Shown: one piece after another, positions 1 through 6,191 of the stretch
Position numbering within the stretch: the first letter of the stretch is position 1
Layout: each line of letters opens with the position of its first letter
From: Eubacteriaceae bacterium UBA7485
GTDB lineage: Bacteria > Bacillota > Clostridia > Eubacteriales > Eubacteriaceae
NCBI GenBank assembly: GCA_002478485.1
Contig: DLOL01000029.1
Span: 1 to 14,956, forward strand
Length of the DNA: 14,956 nucleotides
Direction of reading: 5' to 3'
Translations under genes and position numbers: made by a program
Notes under the pieces: model-generated
The model's input: only the letters and a program-made list of their open reading frames with translations
What the model was told of the DNA's origin: nothing
Database searches by the model: none

Positions 1-390
1 GATCCTTTCCCAGAACGGTTTTCGTTAAACGCGAAGGAGCCTTCGGCCTGAATCGAGCGATTCATCCGGAGAAGAGCACCTTCCTCGCTCTGGATTCTTT
101 CGTCATTCTTATCTCTCAGCCTGTCGAACGCCGTCGCTACATAAATGACCTTATTCCTCTCTTCAAGCGGCTTTTGGAGCGGGATCGGATGCAGGCCTCC
201 TTGCCCAGGCACCCGTAACAGCCCTCACAAGCGTAAATACTGCTTTTCGAAACGAACCCTCCTCTTTTTTTTTTTGATTTTTGGTGAATTGGAAGATCAG
301 CTGCATTTCCTCCCGGCAAACATACCTGCTTTCTTCCTCAAGGTAAGTCATGTTGACGGCTTTTCCAATGTCCGTGCGGTATCTTCTGGG
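1..390 (-). pseudogene. IS1182-type transposase fragment, frameshifted and truncated
   Basis: Read on the minus strand, three successive frames join into one transposase-like protein. The first holds RRYRTDIGKAVNM and ESRYVC (about 387-320). The second holds GGFVSKSSIYACEGCYGC (about 260-200), a cysteine-containing block typical of IS1182-family DDE transposases. The third holds KPLEERNKVIYVATAF and LLRMNRSIQAEGSF (about 173-30), matching the family's conserved C-terminal RSIQ-EG region, where the glutamate is probably catalytic. Both frame changes lie in A-runs of the coding strand (11 A at 265-275, 4 A at about 172-175), and in each case one extra A restores the frame. The N-terminal part, expected to be some 300 residues, is absent: the family match begins about 70 bp from a possible IS end at 416-457. 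The fragment continues past position 1. Family assignment comes from remembered motifs, not a search. It is probably non-functional. Confidence 0.75.
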
Positions 391-415
391 CATCATGGAT
401 GGCTGTCTTATTGGA

Positions 416-457
416 AAGGCCGCCGCACGACTTTTATAGTGCGACAGCCCCTTTTTG
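416..457 (-). repeat. GC-rich hairpin, possible IS terminal repeat and terminator
   Basis: On the minus strand GGGGCTGTCGCAC, a 10-nt loop and GTGCGGCGGCCTT form a 13-pair stem with several G-U pairs. It begins 14 nt after the stop of the dehydrogenase gene and ends in only three U. On the plus strand the same stem has several C-A mismatches but is followed by TTTTT. The sequence resembles IS1182-type ends as I remember them, so it is either the end of the neighbouring IS remnant or the gene's terminator, or both. No flanking target duplication could be established. Confidence 0.45.
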
Positions 458-470
458 TTTTGATTGCAGT

Positions 471-1529
471 TCAAGAGTTGTTTGGTTTTGATTCTGAAAG
501 CTCCTCGAAACGTTTCCAGGGAATATTGACTTCCGCGCCGTTTAGAATATCGGCGATATGCATCAGTAGCGGAAAATCGCTTCTATTCGTCAAACCTCTT
601 TCAGAAAGTTTTCGAACTGCATCTGCTGTTCTTCTTGAGATTACGATTGATTCTAATGTGACGCCTTTCAATTGTTCCATGGCTTCATCAAATCTAAAGC
701 CTCTTCCGAGAAGTGTTCCGATTTTTCTGGTTCTTCCTCCAAATACGGTGACAAAAAGGTCTCCAGCTCCTAGAGAAATATTTTCAGGATCTCCGCCCCC
801 AAGCTCAAGCAGTTTTGACATCTCTTTAACCGACTGGCCAAAAAGCGCGGCCTGCGAATTATAATGAACTGCACCTTCGCCTTCTAACTTTTCGGAAAGA
901 CCGACAGCCAGAGTAACAGCAAGCGCGTAAGCGTTTTTGAGTGCTACCGCAAACTCAACTCCCTTAACATCCGTCGACAGAGAGATGTGATAGTATGGAG
1001 ACTCAAATATTGTTTTGATTTTTTGAAGCGTATTGATATCTTCTCCGCAGAATGTCACAGACGAATGATCATGGTCGGCCAGTTCATAACTGGTACAAGG
1101 TCCTCCGATCGCGTTAATCTGTAGATCCCTTTTAGATTCCGGTAGTTTACTTTTCCAGTAATCCACATATGTGATCATCTCGCCGTTTTCTTGATTAATC
1201 ATGCCTTTCGTAACAGAAATCATCGGACATTTTGGATCCAGTTTTGGAAGTACATTTTCTGCAAACCAGTCAACACCAAAACTGGAAACGCCGCACAGAA
1301 CAATGTCAGCTCCCTCCAATGCTTCATCCATTTGCTCTACCTGAAAATATCGACATCCACATGGTAAGTGTCTTTTTAAGTTCAGGTGATAATTGTCTTC
1401 TTTCAGCCGATCAATGATTTCTCTGTCCAGCGGCGTTCCAACCAGACGAACCTCGTGACCGTTTTCAAAAACAGGAAAGGCCAATGCACTTGCCATTTGC
1501 CCGGATCCAATATAGGTGACAACACTCAT
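471..1529 (-). CDS. Glycerol-3-phosphate dehydrogenase family protein (GpsA-like)
   Basis: A 352-residue NAD(P)-dependent dehydrogenase of the GpsA family. That family interconverts dihydroxyacetone phosphate and sn-glycerol 3-phosphate in the cytosol for phospholipid synthesis. The N-terminal Rossmann domain carries GSGQMASALA (8-17) and VTKGM (Lys108). The C-terminal domain carries VEFAVALKN (Lys198, the expected catalytic lysine) and SLGAGDL (Asp257). Length fits the family. The start is set by GGAGG at 1538-1542, 8 nt before the ATG; a longer frame beginning six codons upstream would put that site inside the gene. Departures from typical GpsA are GGPCTSYE where GPS-A is usual, and GGRTRK (266-269) where RN is usual. 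The substrate may therefore be another polyol phosphate (inference). It is divergent from a SorC-type regulator, its probable controller. The IS remnant lies directly downstream. Confidence 0.85.
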   Translation of the reverse strand: MSVVTYIGSGQMASALAFPVFENGHEVRLVGTPLDREIIDRLKEDNYHLNLKRHLPCGCRYFQVEQMDEALEGADIVLCGVSSFGVDWFAENVLPKLDPKCPMISVTKGMINQENGEMITYVDYWKSKLPESKRDLQINAIGGPCTSYELADHDHSSVTFCGEDINTLQKIKTIFESPYYHISLSTDVKGVEFAVALKNAYALAVTLAVGLSEKLEGEGAVHYNSQAALFGQSVKEMSKLLELGGGDPENISLGAGDLFVTVFGGRTRKIGTLLGRGFRFDEAMEQLKGVTLESIVISRRTADAVRKLSERGLTNRSDFPLLMHIADILNGAEVNIPWKRFEELSESKPNNS

Positions 1530-1537
1530 TTTTAAAA

Positions 1538-1542
1538 CCTCC
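1538..1542 (-). promoter_or_regulatory. Ribosome binding site deciding the dehydrogenase start
   Basis: GGAGG on the minus strand lies 8 nt before the ATG at 1529. This favours the residue-7 methionine of the longest frame as the true start. Confidence 0.8.
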
Positions 1543-1558
1543 ATCACTTCTTAAATTC

Positions 1559-1587
1559 AGTTTAAGAGCTCTGAATACGAATTTCAA
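1559..1587 (-). promoter_or_regulatory. Candidate sigma-A promoter for the GpsA-like gene
   Basis: On the minus strand TTGAAA (1587-1582) and TAAACT (1564-1559) are separated by 17 nt, matching TTGACA at 5/6 and TATAAT at 4/6. A transcript from here would have a leader of roughly 20 nt containing the GGAGG site. Predicted by eye. Confidence 0.5.
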
Positions 1588-1605
1588 CAAATAAAATCGT
1601 ACTAG

Positions 1606-1620
1606 TTTCATGAAATGAAA
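1606..1620. promoter_or_regulatory. Palindromic TTTCATGAAA, possible operator
   Basis: A perfect 10-bp palindrome TTTCATGAAA (1606-1615) is followed by a further TGAAA half. It lies about 20 bp upstream of the -35 box of the dehydrogenase promoter, between two divergent genes. A binding site for the adjacent SorC regulator is plausible but not shown. Confidence 0.35.
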
Positions 1621-1621
1621 A

Positions 1622-1763
1622 TATTCCCATAAGATCAATATAGTGATTCTAAGTCGGTATTCAGCGATTTTGTCTTCAAAATTAATCTGATTACGTAAGA
1701 AAAACTGCTTTCTTTTTCATAAAAAGTAAAGGAAAATAAGAAGAAATTAGAACTATTCCCATA
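1622..1763 (+). repeat. Direct repeat TATTCCCATA, two copies
   Basis: The 10-mer TATTCCCATA occurs at 1622-1631 and again at 1754-1763, both in the divergent intergenic region and 132 bp apart. It may be a regulator site or chance in AT-rich DNA. The rest of the stretch 1632-1753 shows no gene, and I could not pick a convincing promoter for the regulator gene. Confidence 0.3.
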
Positions 1764-1800
1764 TTTGAATCATTTCCAGAGTTTTATAAAGAAAGAGGAT

Positions 1801-2733
1801 ATGGAAGCAAAGAAAGTAAACCAGATTTTAAAAATCGCAAAAATGTATTATGAGATGGAGTTAAGTCAGCAGGAGATAGCAAAAAGAGAGAACCTATCAA
1901 AATCCAGCATTAGTAGGCTTTTGTCACTCGCGAAGGAACTGGGATTTGTTAAGATTTCTGTCGAAAAACCACTGGTAAGCATGGCGGATCTTGAAGATAG
2001 AATTGAAAAGAAGTTCGGTCTCAGAAAAGTTGTCGTCGCACCTCAAATGATCGATGATGAGCAGGTGAACTTCCAGGATGTATGCCGACTTCTTGGACAA
2101 GACCTTGGAAAATACATCAAGGATCAAGATACGCTGACAGTAGCCTGGGGCGCTACTTTGACAGAAGTGACGAAACGGCTTGATCCTTATACGAGAAGCG
2201 GGATTAAAATTGTTCAGGCCAATGGGGGAATGAGCCGTATTATCAAAGACTATGGAAATGAACGGATTATCACGAGGTTATGTAAAGGCTTTGACGCACA
2301 AGGATATCAGATTCCAGCCCCTGTTATTGTCGATCAGCTTCCTACAGCTGAAGCTTTGAGACAGGATCATCAGATAAGAGAAGTACTGGAATTAGCAGAA
2401 CAAGCAGATGTCGGTCTATGGTCAGTCGGAAGAGTAAGCGAGAAGTCGCTTTTATTTCAGCTTGGACAATTTGAGAAGGAATATTTTTCAAAACTTAAAA
2501 AAAGGGCCGTTGGTGACGTTTGTTCTCACTACTTAAATATAGACGGTGAAATCGCTGATCCGTGTCTTGATGGAAGGATCATTGCGGCAGATCCCGAAAA
2601 ATTAAAAAAAATTCCGACTAAAATCATCATAGCGAGTGGAGTTGATAAGGCCAGGGCGCTGACAGGCGCTTTACACGGAAAATTTTGCGATATCCTATAT
2701 ATAGATGAAAAGCTGGCTCATAAACTGAAATAA
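1801..2733 (+). CDS. SorC/DeoR-type sugar-binding transcriptional regulator
   Basis: A 310-residue cytosolic DNA-binding regulator. Residues about 8-50 form a helix-turn-helix (MYYEMELSQQEIAK then SKSSISRLLSLAKELG) typical of the SorC family. The rest is the sugar-phosphate-binding domain, with LTVAWGATLTEV in the middle and IIIASGVDKARALTGAL near the C-terminus. Family members sense phosphorylated sugars and control nearby catabolic genes. The divergent GpsA-like dehydrogenase is the obvious target. The ATG at 1801 gives the usual family N-terminus, but its AGAGG is only 2 nt away. A TTG at 1765 would add 12 residues and lacks a good ribosome site, so the start is uncertain. The effector cannot be read from the sequence. 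Confidence 0.85.
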   Translation: MEAKKVNQILKIAKMYYEMELSQQEIAKRENLSKSSISRLLSLAKELGFVKISVEKPLVSMADLEDRIEKKFGLRKVVVAPQMIDDEQVNFQDVCRLLGQDLGKYIKDQDTLTVAWGATLTEVTKRLDPYTRSGIKIVQANGGMSRIIKDYGNERIITRLCKGFDAQGYQIPAPVIVDQLPTAEALRQDHQIREVLELAEQADVGLWSVGRVSEKSLLFQLGQFEKEYFSKLKKRAVGDVCSHYLNIDGEIADPCLDGRIIAADPEKLKKIPTKIIIASGVDKARALTGALHGKFCDILYIDEKLAHKLK

Positions 2734-2777
2734 CCGCTTAAAAAATCGGAATATAAATTCTTTCATTTAAGAACGGG

Positions 2778-2821
2778 AACGGAGCATCGCCAGATTTTTT
2801 GAGCCAACCATCCGTTTTTTT
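2778..2821 (+). terminator. Weak terminator candidate after the SorC gene
   Basis: AACGGA (2778-2783) can pair with TCCGTT (2811-2816), and a T-run follows (2815-2821). The 27-nt loop is long, so this is a weak call. The rest of 2734-2880 shows only small imperfect inverted repeats (for example CTGTTC at 2824 and GAACAG at 2851) and no convincing gene. Confidence 0.25.
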
Positions 2822-2882
2822 GTCTGTTCTCTTATAAAATAGTGCCACACGAACAGGAAATGGCAACTCTATGACATGAATC

Positions 2883-2911
2883 TTGTTTGATAATTTGGGA
2901 ACTGTTATAAT
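2883..2911 (+). promoter_or_regulatory. Extended -10 promoter for tig-clpP-clpX
   Basis: TGTTATAAT (2903-2911) is a perfect TG-extended -10 element. A poor -35, TTGTTT (2883-2888), lies 17 nt upstream of the TATAAT. The transcript would start near 2918, about 23 nt before tig. No CtsR or CIRCE-like repeat is visible here. Confidence 0.7.
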
Positions 2912-2940
2912 GAATAGCATTGGAAATTTGGAGGTACCGC

Positions 2941-4248
2941 ATGAGCGCTACAATTGAAAAGCAAGAAAATGGTAATGCTACATTAAAAGTAAAGATTGAA
3001 AAAGAACAATTCGATCAGGCTTTAAACAAAGCCTATCAAAAGAATAAATATCGTTACACGATTCCTGGATTTAGAAAAGGTAAGGCACCGAGGAAAATCA
3101 TCGAAGCGCATTACGGAAAAGATGTCTTCACAGATGACGCGATTGAAATCGCATTTCCGGATGTCTTCCAAAAGGCAGTCGAAGAACTTGATATTCAGCC
3201 TGTTGGACAGCCGGCTGTAACCAAGATCGATGAAGTGGGACCAGAAGGTGTCACGCTGACTGTTGATGTGCCGCTTGCACCGGAAGTTAAACTCGGGGAC
3301 TATAAAGGGGCGAAAGTAGAAAAATTCGATAAAGAAGTCACCGACGAAGAACTGAATACAGAAATTGATAAGCTTCGTGATCAAAACGCGAGGATGAATT
3401 CGGTAGAAGACACAGAAGCAAAAGTTGGAGATTCTGTTGTTGTCGATCTGACAACCTATAATAAAGATGGTGAAAAAATCGAAGAAGAAGCGAAAAATGA
3501 AACCATCACTTTAAATCCCGAAGGTCAAAACGATGTAATCAGTAAACATTTTGTCGGCGCAAAAGCGGGGGACGAAGTCAAATTCGATGTTCCGGTTCCA
3601 CAGGAATATCATGATCAATTCGGAACGGACCAGCTGACATACCAGGCTAAGGTAAATGAAGTGCTTCAGAAGGAAGTTCCGGAATTTGATGACGATTTTG
3701 TCATGGATATCTCCGAATTTGACACCGTTGATGAATTCAAGAATGATTTGAAGAAATCACTTCAGGAAAAGAAGACCGCTCAACTTAGAAATGAAGCTGC
3801 AAACAAAGCCTTCCAGTTTGCAAGAGACAATGCGGAATTTACAATTTCCGAATACCTGATTGAAGATGAAGCTCGCTCGCAGCTTAACAACATGGTTCGC
3901 GGACTTAAGAATCAAGGAATTGAACTGGATCAGTACATGCAGATTATGGGTATGACCCAGGATCAGCTCGTTGAAGACGCAAAGAGAAATGCAAGAGCGG
4001 CAATTGAAACTGAAGTCTTATTTGATGAAATTGCCAAGGCTGAAGAAATTGTGCTCGACGAAGAAGAAAAGAACGCAAAACTTGAAGAATATGCCAAGCA
4101 GTATGAAAAGACAGTAGATGAACTCAAGGAACTCTTAGGAGATCAGGGAGTTGAATACATGCTCGTAGGCGCTCTCAGAGATAAAGTCATCGATTACCTG
4201 CTTGATAATGCGGAAATCGTCGAAGAAATCGTAGAAACCGAAGAATAA
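2941..4248 (+). CDS. tig: Trigger factor, ribosome-associated chaperone
   Basis: A 435-residue trigger factor, the first chaperone to meet nascent chains at the ribosome exit tunnel. The N-terminal ribosome-binding domain (about 1-115) contains the signature GFRKGKAPR (43-51). A domain at the FKBP-type prolyl isomerase position spans about 160-245, and a helical chaperone domain runs to the acidic C-terminus. The start is set by GGAGGT (2930-2935), 5 nt before the ATG; the in-frame TTG at 2920 lies before that site. The isomerase domain is divergent: the FEGG and IPGFE motifs known in E. coli trigger factor are replaced by IEEE and NDVISKHF. Isomerase activity is therefore doubtful, while chaperone function should remain. 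The stop overlaps the clpP start (TAATG), suggesting translational coupling. Confidence 0.96.
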   Translation: MSATIEKQENGNATLKVKIEKEQFDQALNKAYQKNKYRYTIPGFRKGKAPRKIIEAHYGKDVFTDDAIEIAFPDVFQKAVEELDIQPVGQPAVTKIDEVGPEGVTLTVDVPLAPEVKLGDYKGAKVEKFDKEVTDEELNTEIDKLRDQNARMNSVEDTEAKVGDSVVVDLTTYNKDGEKIEEEAKNETITLNPEGQNDVISKHFVGAKAGDEVKFDVPVPQEYHDQFGTDQLTYQAKVNEVLQKEVPEFDDDFVMDISEFDTVDEFKNDLKKSLQEKKTAQLRNEAANKAFQFARDNAEFTISEYLIEDEARSQLNNMVRGLKNQGIELDQYMQIMGMTQDQLVEDAKRNARAAIETEVLFDEIAKAEEIVLDEEEKNAKLEEYAKQYEKTVDELKELLGDQGVEYMLVGALRDKVIDYLLDNAEIVEEIVETEE

Positions 4249-4844
4249 TGATTAAAGACAGCAATCTCGTGCCGGTAGTTATTGAGCAGACCGGAAGAGG
4301 CGAGCGTTCTTATGACATCTACTCGAGACTTTTGAAAGAAAGAATTATCTTTCTTGACGGGGAAGTCACGGACGAGATGGCCTCGCTCATCTGCGCTCAG
4401 CTGATGTTCCTTGAATCAGAAGACGCAGAAGCGGATATCTCTTTATACATCAACTCTCCAGGAGGATCAGTGACAGCCGGCATGGCCATCCTGGATACGA
4501 TGAATTATATCAGTTGTGATGTTTCAACGCTCTGCCTTGGAATGGCTGCCTCCATGGGCGCACTGCTCTTAGCCGCTGGTGAAAAAGGGAAACGTTACGC
4601 ACTGCCCAATGCGGAGATTATGATTCATCAGCCGCTTGGCGGCAAACAGGGGCAGTCGAGCGATGTGGAAATCTACGCAGACCACCTCAAAAAAACAAAG
4701 AAAAAAATCAACCAGATGCTTTCTGATTTTACCGGACAGGAGATTGGAATCATCGAAAACGACACCGACCGAGATAATTTCATGGATGCACAGGAAGCCA
4801 TGGATTACGGCCTGGTCGATCAAGTGCTGACTAAACGAAAGTAG
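4248..4844 (+). CDS. clpP: ATP-dependent Clp protease proteolytic subunit ClpP
   Basis: A 198-residue serine protease subunit that forms the 14-mer chamber and degrades proteins fed by ClpX. The catalytic triad is visible: Ser102 in GMAASMGA, His127 in MIHQPLGG and Asp176 in DTDRDNF, with the spacing (25 and 49 residues) of B. subtilis ClpP. The YINSPGGS strand (67-74) is present. Compared with B. subtilis ClpP as remembered, the N-terminus is about four residues longer ([15 protein letters not shown]). The ATG shares one base with the tig stop and has only a weak ribosome site, consistent with coupling. clpX follows 40 nt later, so chaperone, protease chamber and unfoldase are probably co-expressed. 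Confidence 0.97.
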   Translation: MIKDSNLVPVVIEQTGRGERSYDIYSRLLKERIIFLDGEVTDEMASLICAQLMFLESEDAEADISLYINSPGGSVTAGMAILDTMNYISCDVSTLCLGMAASMGALLLAAGEKGKRYALPNAEIMIHQPLGGKQGQSSDVEIYADHLKKTKKKINQMLSDFTGQEIGIIENDTDRDNFMDAQEAMDYGLVDQVLTKRK

Positions 4845-4884
4845 CGCTGACTGATCAAGCCTGGTCGGTTTTAGAAAGGACGAT

Positions 4885-6135
4885 ATGAGCAAAGCAAAAA
4901 ATGATTCTCAGGAATTCAGATGCTCTTTCTGCGGACGCACTTCAAGCGAAGTGGACCGGATGATTGTCGGGCCGAACGTATTCATTTGCAATGAATGTGT
5001 GGAAGCCTGTGCTGAAATTTTGGAGAATGAACAGTCCCACGAAATTCCTGAAATGGAAAAAGTGCCGACCCCGAGAGAAATCAAAGATAAGCTTGATCAA
5101 TATATTATCGGACAGGATGAAGCCAAGAAAACACTGGCTGTAGCAGTCTATAATCATTACATGCGTCTTCTGACCAATCAGGATAAAGATGACGATGTGG
5201 AGATTCAAAAGAGCAACATGGTTCTGATTGGACCAACAGGATCAGGGAAAACGCTTCTTGCACAGACGCTGGCAAAAACACTGGATGTTCCTTTTGCAAT
5301 CGCAGATGCGACTTCGCTTACGGAAGCAGGTTATGTTGGTGAAGATGTCGAAAATATTCTTTTAAGACTTCTTCAGGCATCTGATATGGATGTCAGCCGG
5401 GCTGAAAGAGGCATTATCTATATTGATGAAATTGACAAGATCTCAAGGAAAGGAGACAATCCTTCTATTACAAGAGATGTCTCCGGAGAAGGTGTCCAGC
5501 AGGCACTTCTGAAGATTCTTGAAGGTACGGTTGCAAATGTGCCGCCTACAGGTGGGAGGAAACATCCGCATCAGGAATTCATCCAAATTGACACAACCAA
5601 TATTCTCTTTATTCTCGGAGGAGCGTTTGACGGGATGGATGAAGTCATCTCAAAACGTCTGGAAAAGGGATCAATTGGTTTTAATGCAACCATCAAGACC
5701 AAAAAAGATCTTGAAAATGAGAAGATTCTGACGAAAATTGAACCGCACGATCTTCTTTCCTATGGACTCATTCCGGAATTCATCGGTCGCGTCCCGATTA
5801 TCTCAACTTTAGAAGAGCTGGATGAGGATGCGCTGATCCATATTCTGACAGATCCAAAGAACGCGCTTGTCAAACAGTACCAAAAGATGCTTAAGGCAGA
5901 AGGTGTGGAACTTGTCTTTGAACAGGATGCGCTTGAAGCGATTGCGGAACGTGCAATCGAACTGAAAACCGGAGCGCGTGGACTTCGCGGTGTGATGGAG
6001 AGCATTATGACCGATATCATGTTTGAAGTTCCGTCAAAGCCGGAAATCGAAAAAATCATAATTACGGCTGATGTCGTCAAAGGCAAGGAAAAGCCGGAGA
6101 TCATCACAAAAGATGAAGTGAGTCAGCCCGCTTAA
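4885..6135 (+). CDS. clpX: Clp protease ATP-binding unfoldase ClpX
   Basis: A 416-residue AAA+ unfoldase that recognises substrates and threads them into ClpP. The N-terminal zinc-binding domain has Cys13, Cys16, Cys35 and Cys38. Walker A is GPTGSGKT (116-123) and Walker B is IIYIDEID (177-184). The pore loops are GYVG (149-152) and GRKH (224-227). The ClpP-docking IGF loop is at 264-266, the arginine finger is Arg302 in FIGRVP, and sensor 2 is GARGLR (363-368). All functional elements are present and length is normal. AGAAAGGA (4873-4880) precedes the ATG by 4 nt. The 40-nt gap from clpP shows no terminator, so the two are probably one transcript. Confidence 0.98.
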   Translation: MSKAKNDSQEFRCSFCGRTSSEVDRMIVGPNVFICNECVEACAEILENEQSHEIPEMEKVPTPREIKDKLDQYIIGQDEAKKTLAVAVYNHYMRLLTNQDKDDDVEIQKSNMVLIGPTGSGKTLLAQTLAKTLDVPFAIADATSLTEAGYVGEDVENILLRLLQASDMDVSRAERGIIYIDEIDKISRKGDNPSITRDVSGEGVQQALLKILEGTVANVPPTGGRKHPHQEFIQIDTTNILFILGGAFDGMDEVISKRLEKGSIGFNATIKTKKDLENEKILTKIEPHDLLSYGLIPEFIGRVPIISTLEELDEDALIHILTDPKNALVKQYQKMLKAEGVELVFEQDALEAIAERAIELKTGARGLRGVMESIMTDIMFEVPSKPEIEKIIITADVVKGKEKPEIITKDEVSQPA

Positions 6136-6143
6136 TTATTCAA

Positions 6144-6167
6144 AGGCAACCTGCATGCGGGTTGCCT
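6144..6167 (+). terminator. Hairpin between clpX and lon
   Basis: AGGCAACC (6144-6151) and GGTTGCCT (6160-6167) form a perfect 8-bp stem with an 8-nt loop. It lies 8 nt after the clpX stop and is followed only by CGTTTC. It is probably a partial terminator or processing site that lowers readthrough from the tig operon into lon. Confidence 0.55.
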
Positions 6168-6191
6168 CGTTTCAATTAGATTGGAAAATGT

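Noticed and set aside
145..864. Long plus-strand open frame of 239 codons
   Set aside because: It runs antisense across the transposase remnant and half of the dehydrogenase gene. It is serine/phenylalanine-rich as antisense translations often are, and has no ribosome site.
2738..2920. Minus-strand 60-codon frame filling the gap between the SorC gene and tig
   Set aside because: No ribosome binding site precedes its ATG, it covers the tig promoter in antisense, and I recognise no family. A very small gene cannot be excluded.
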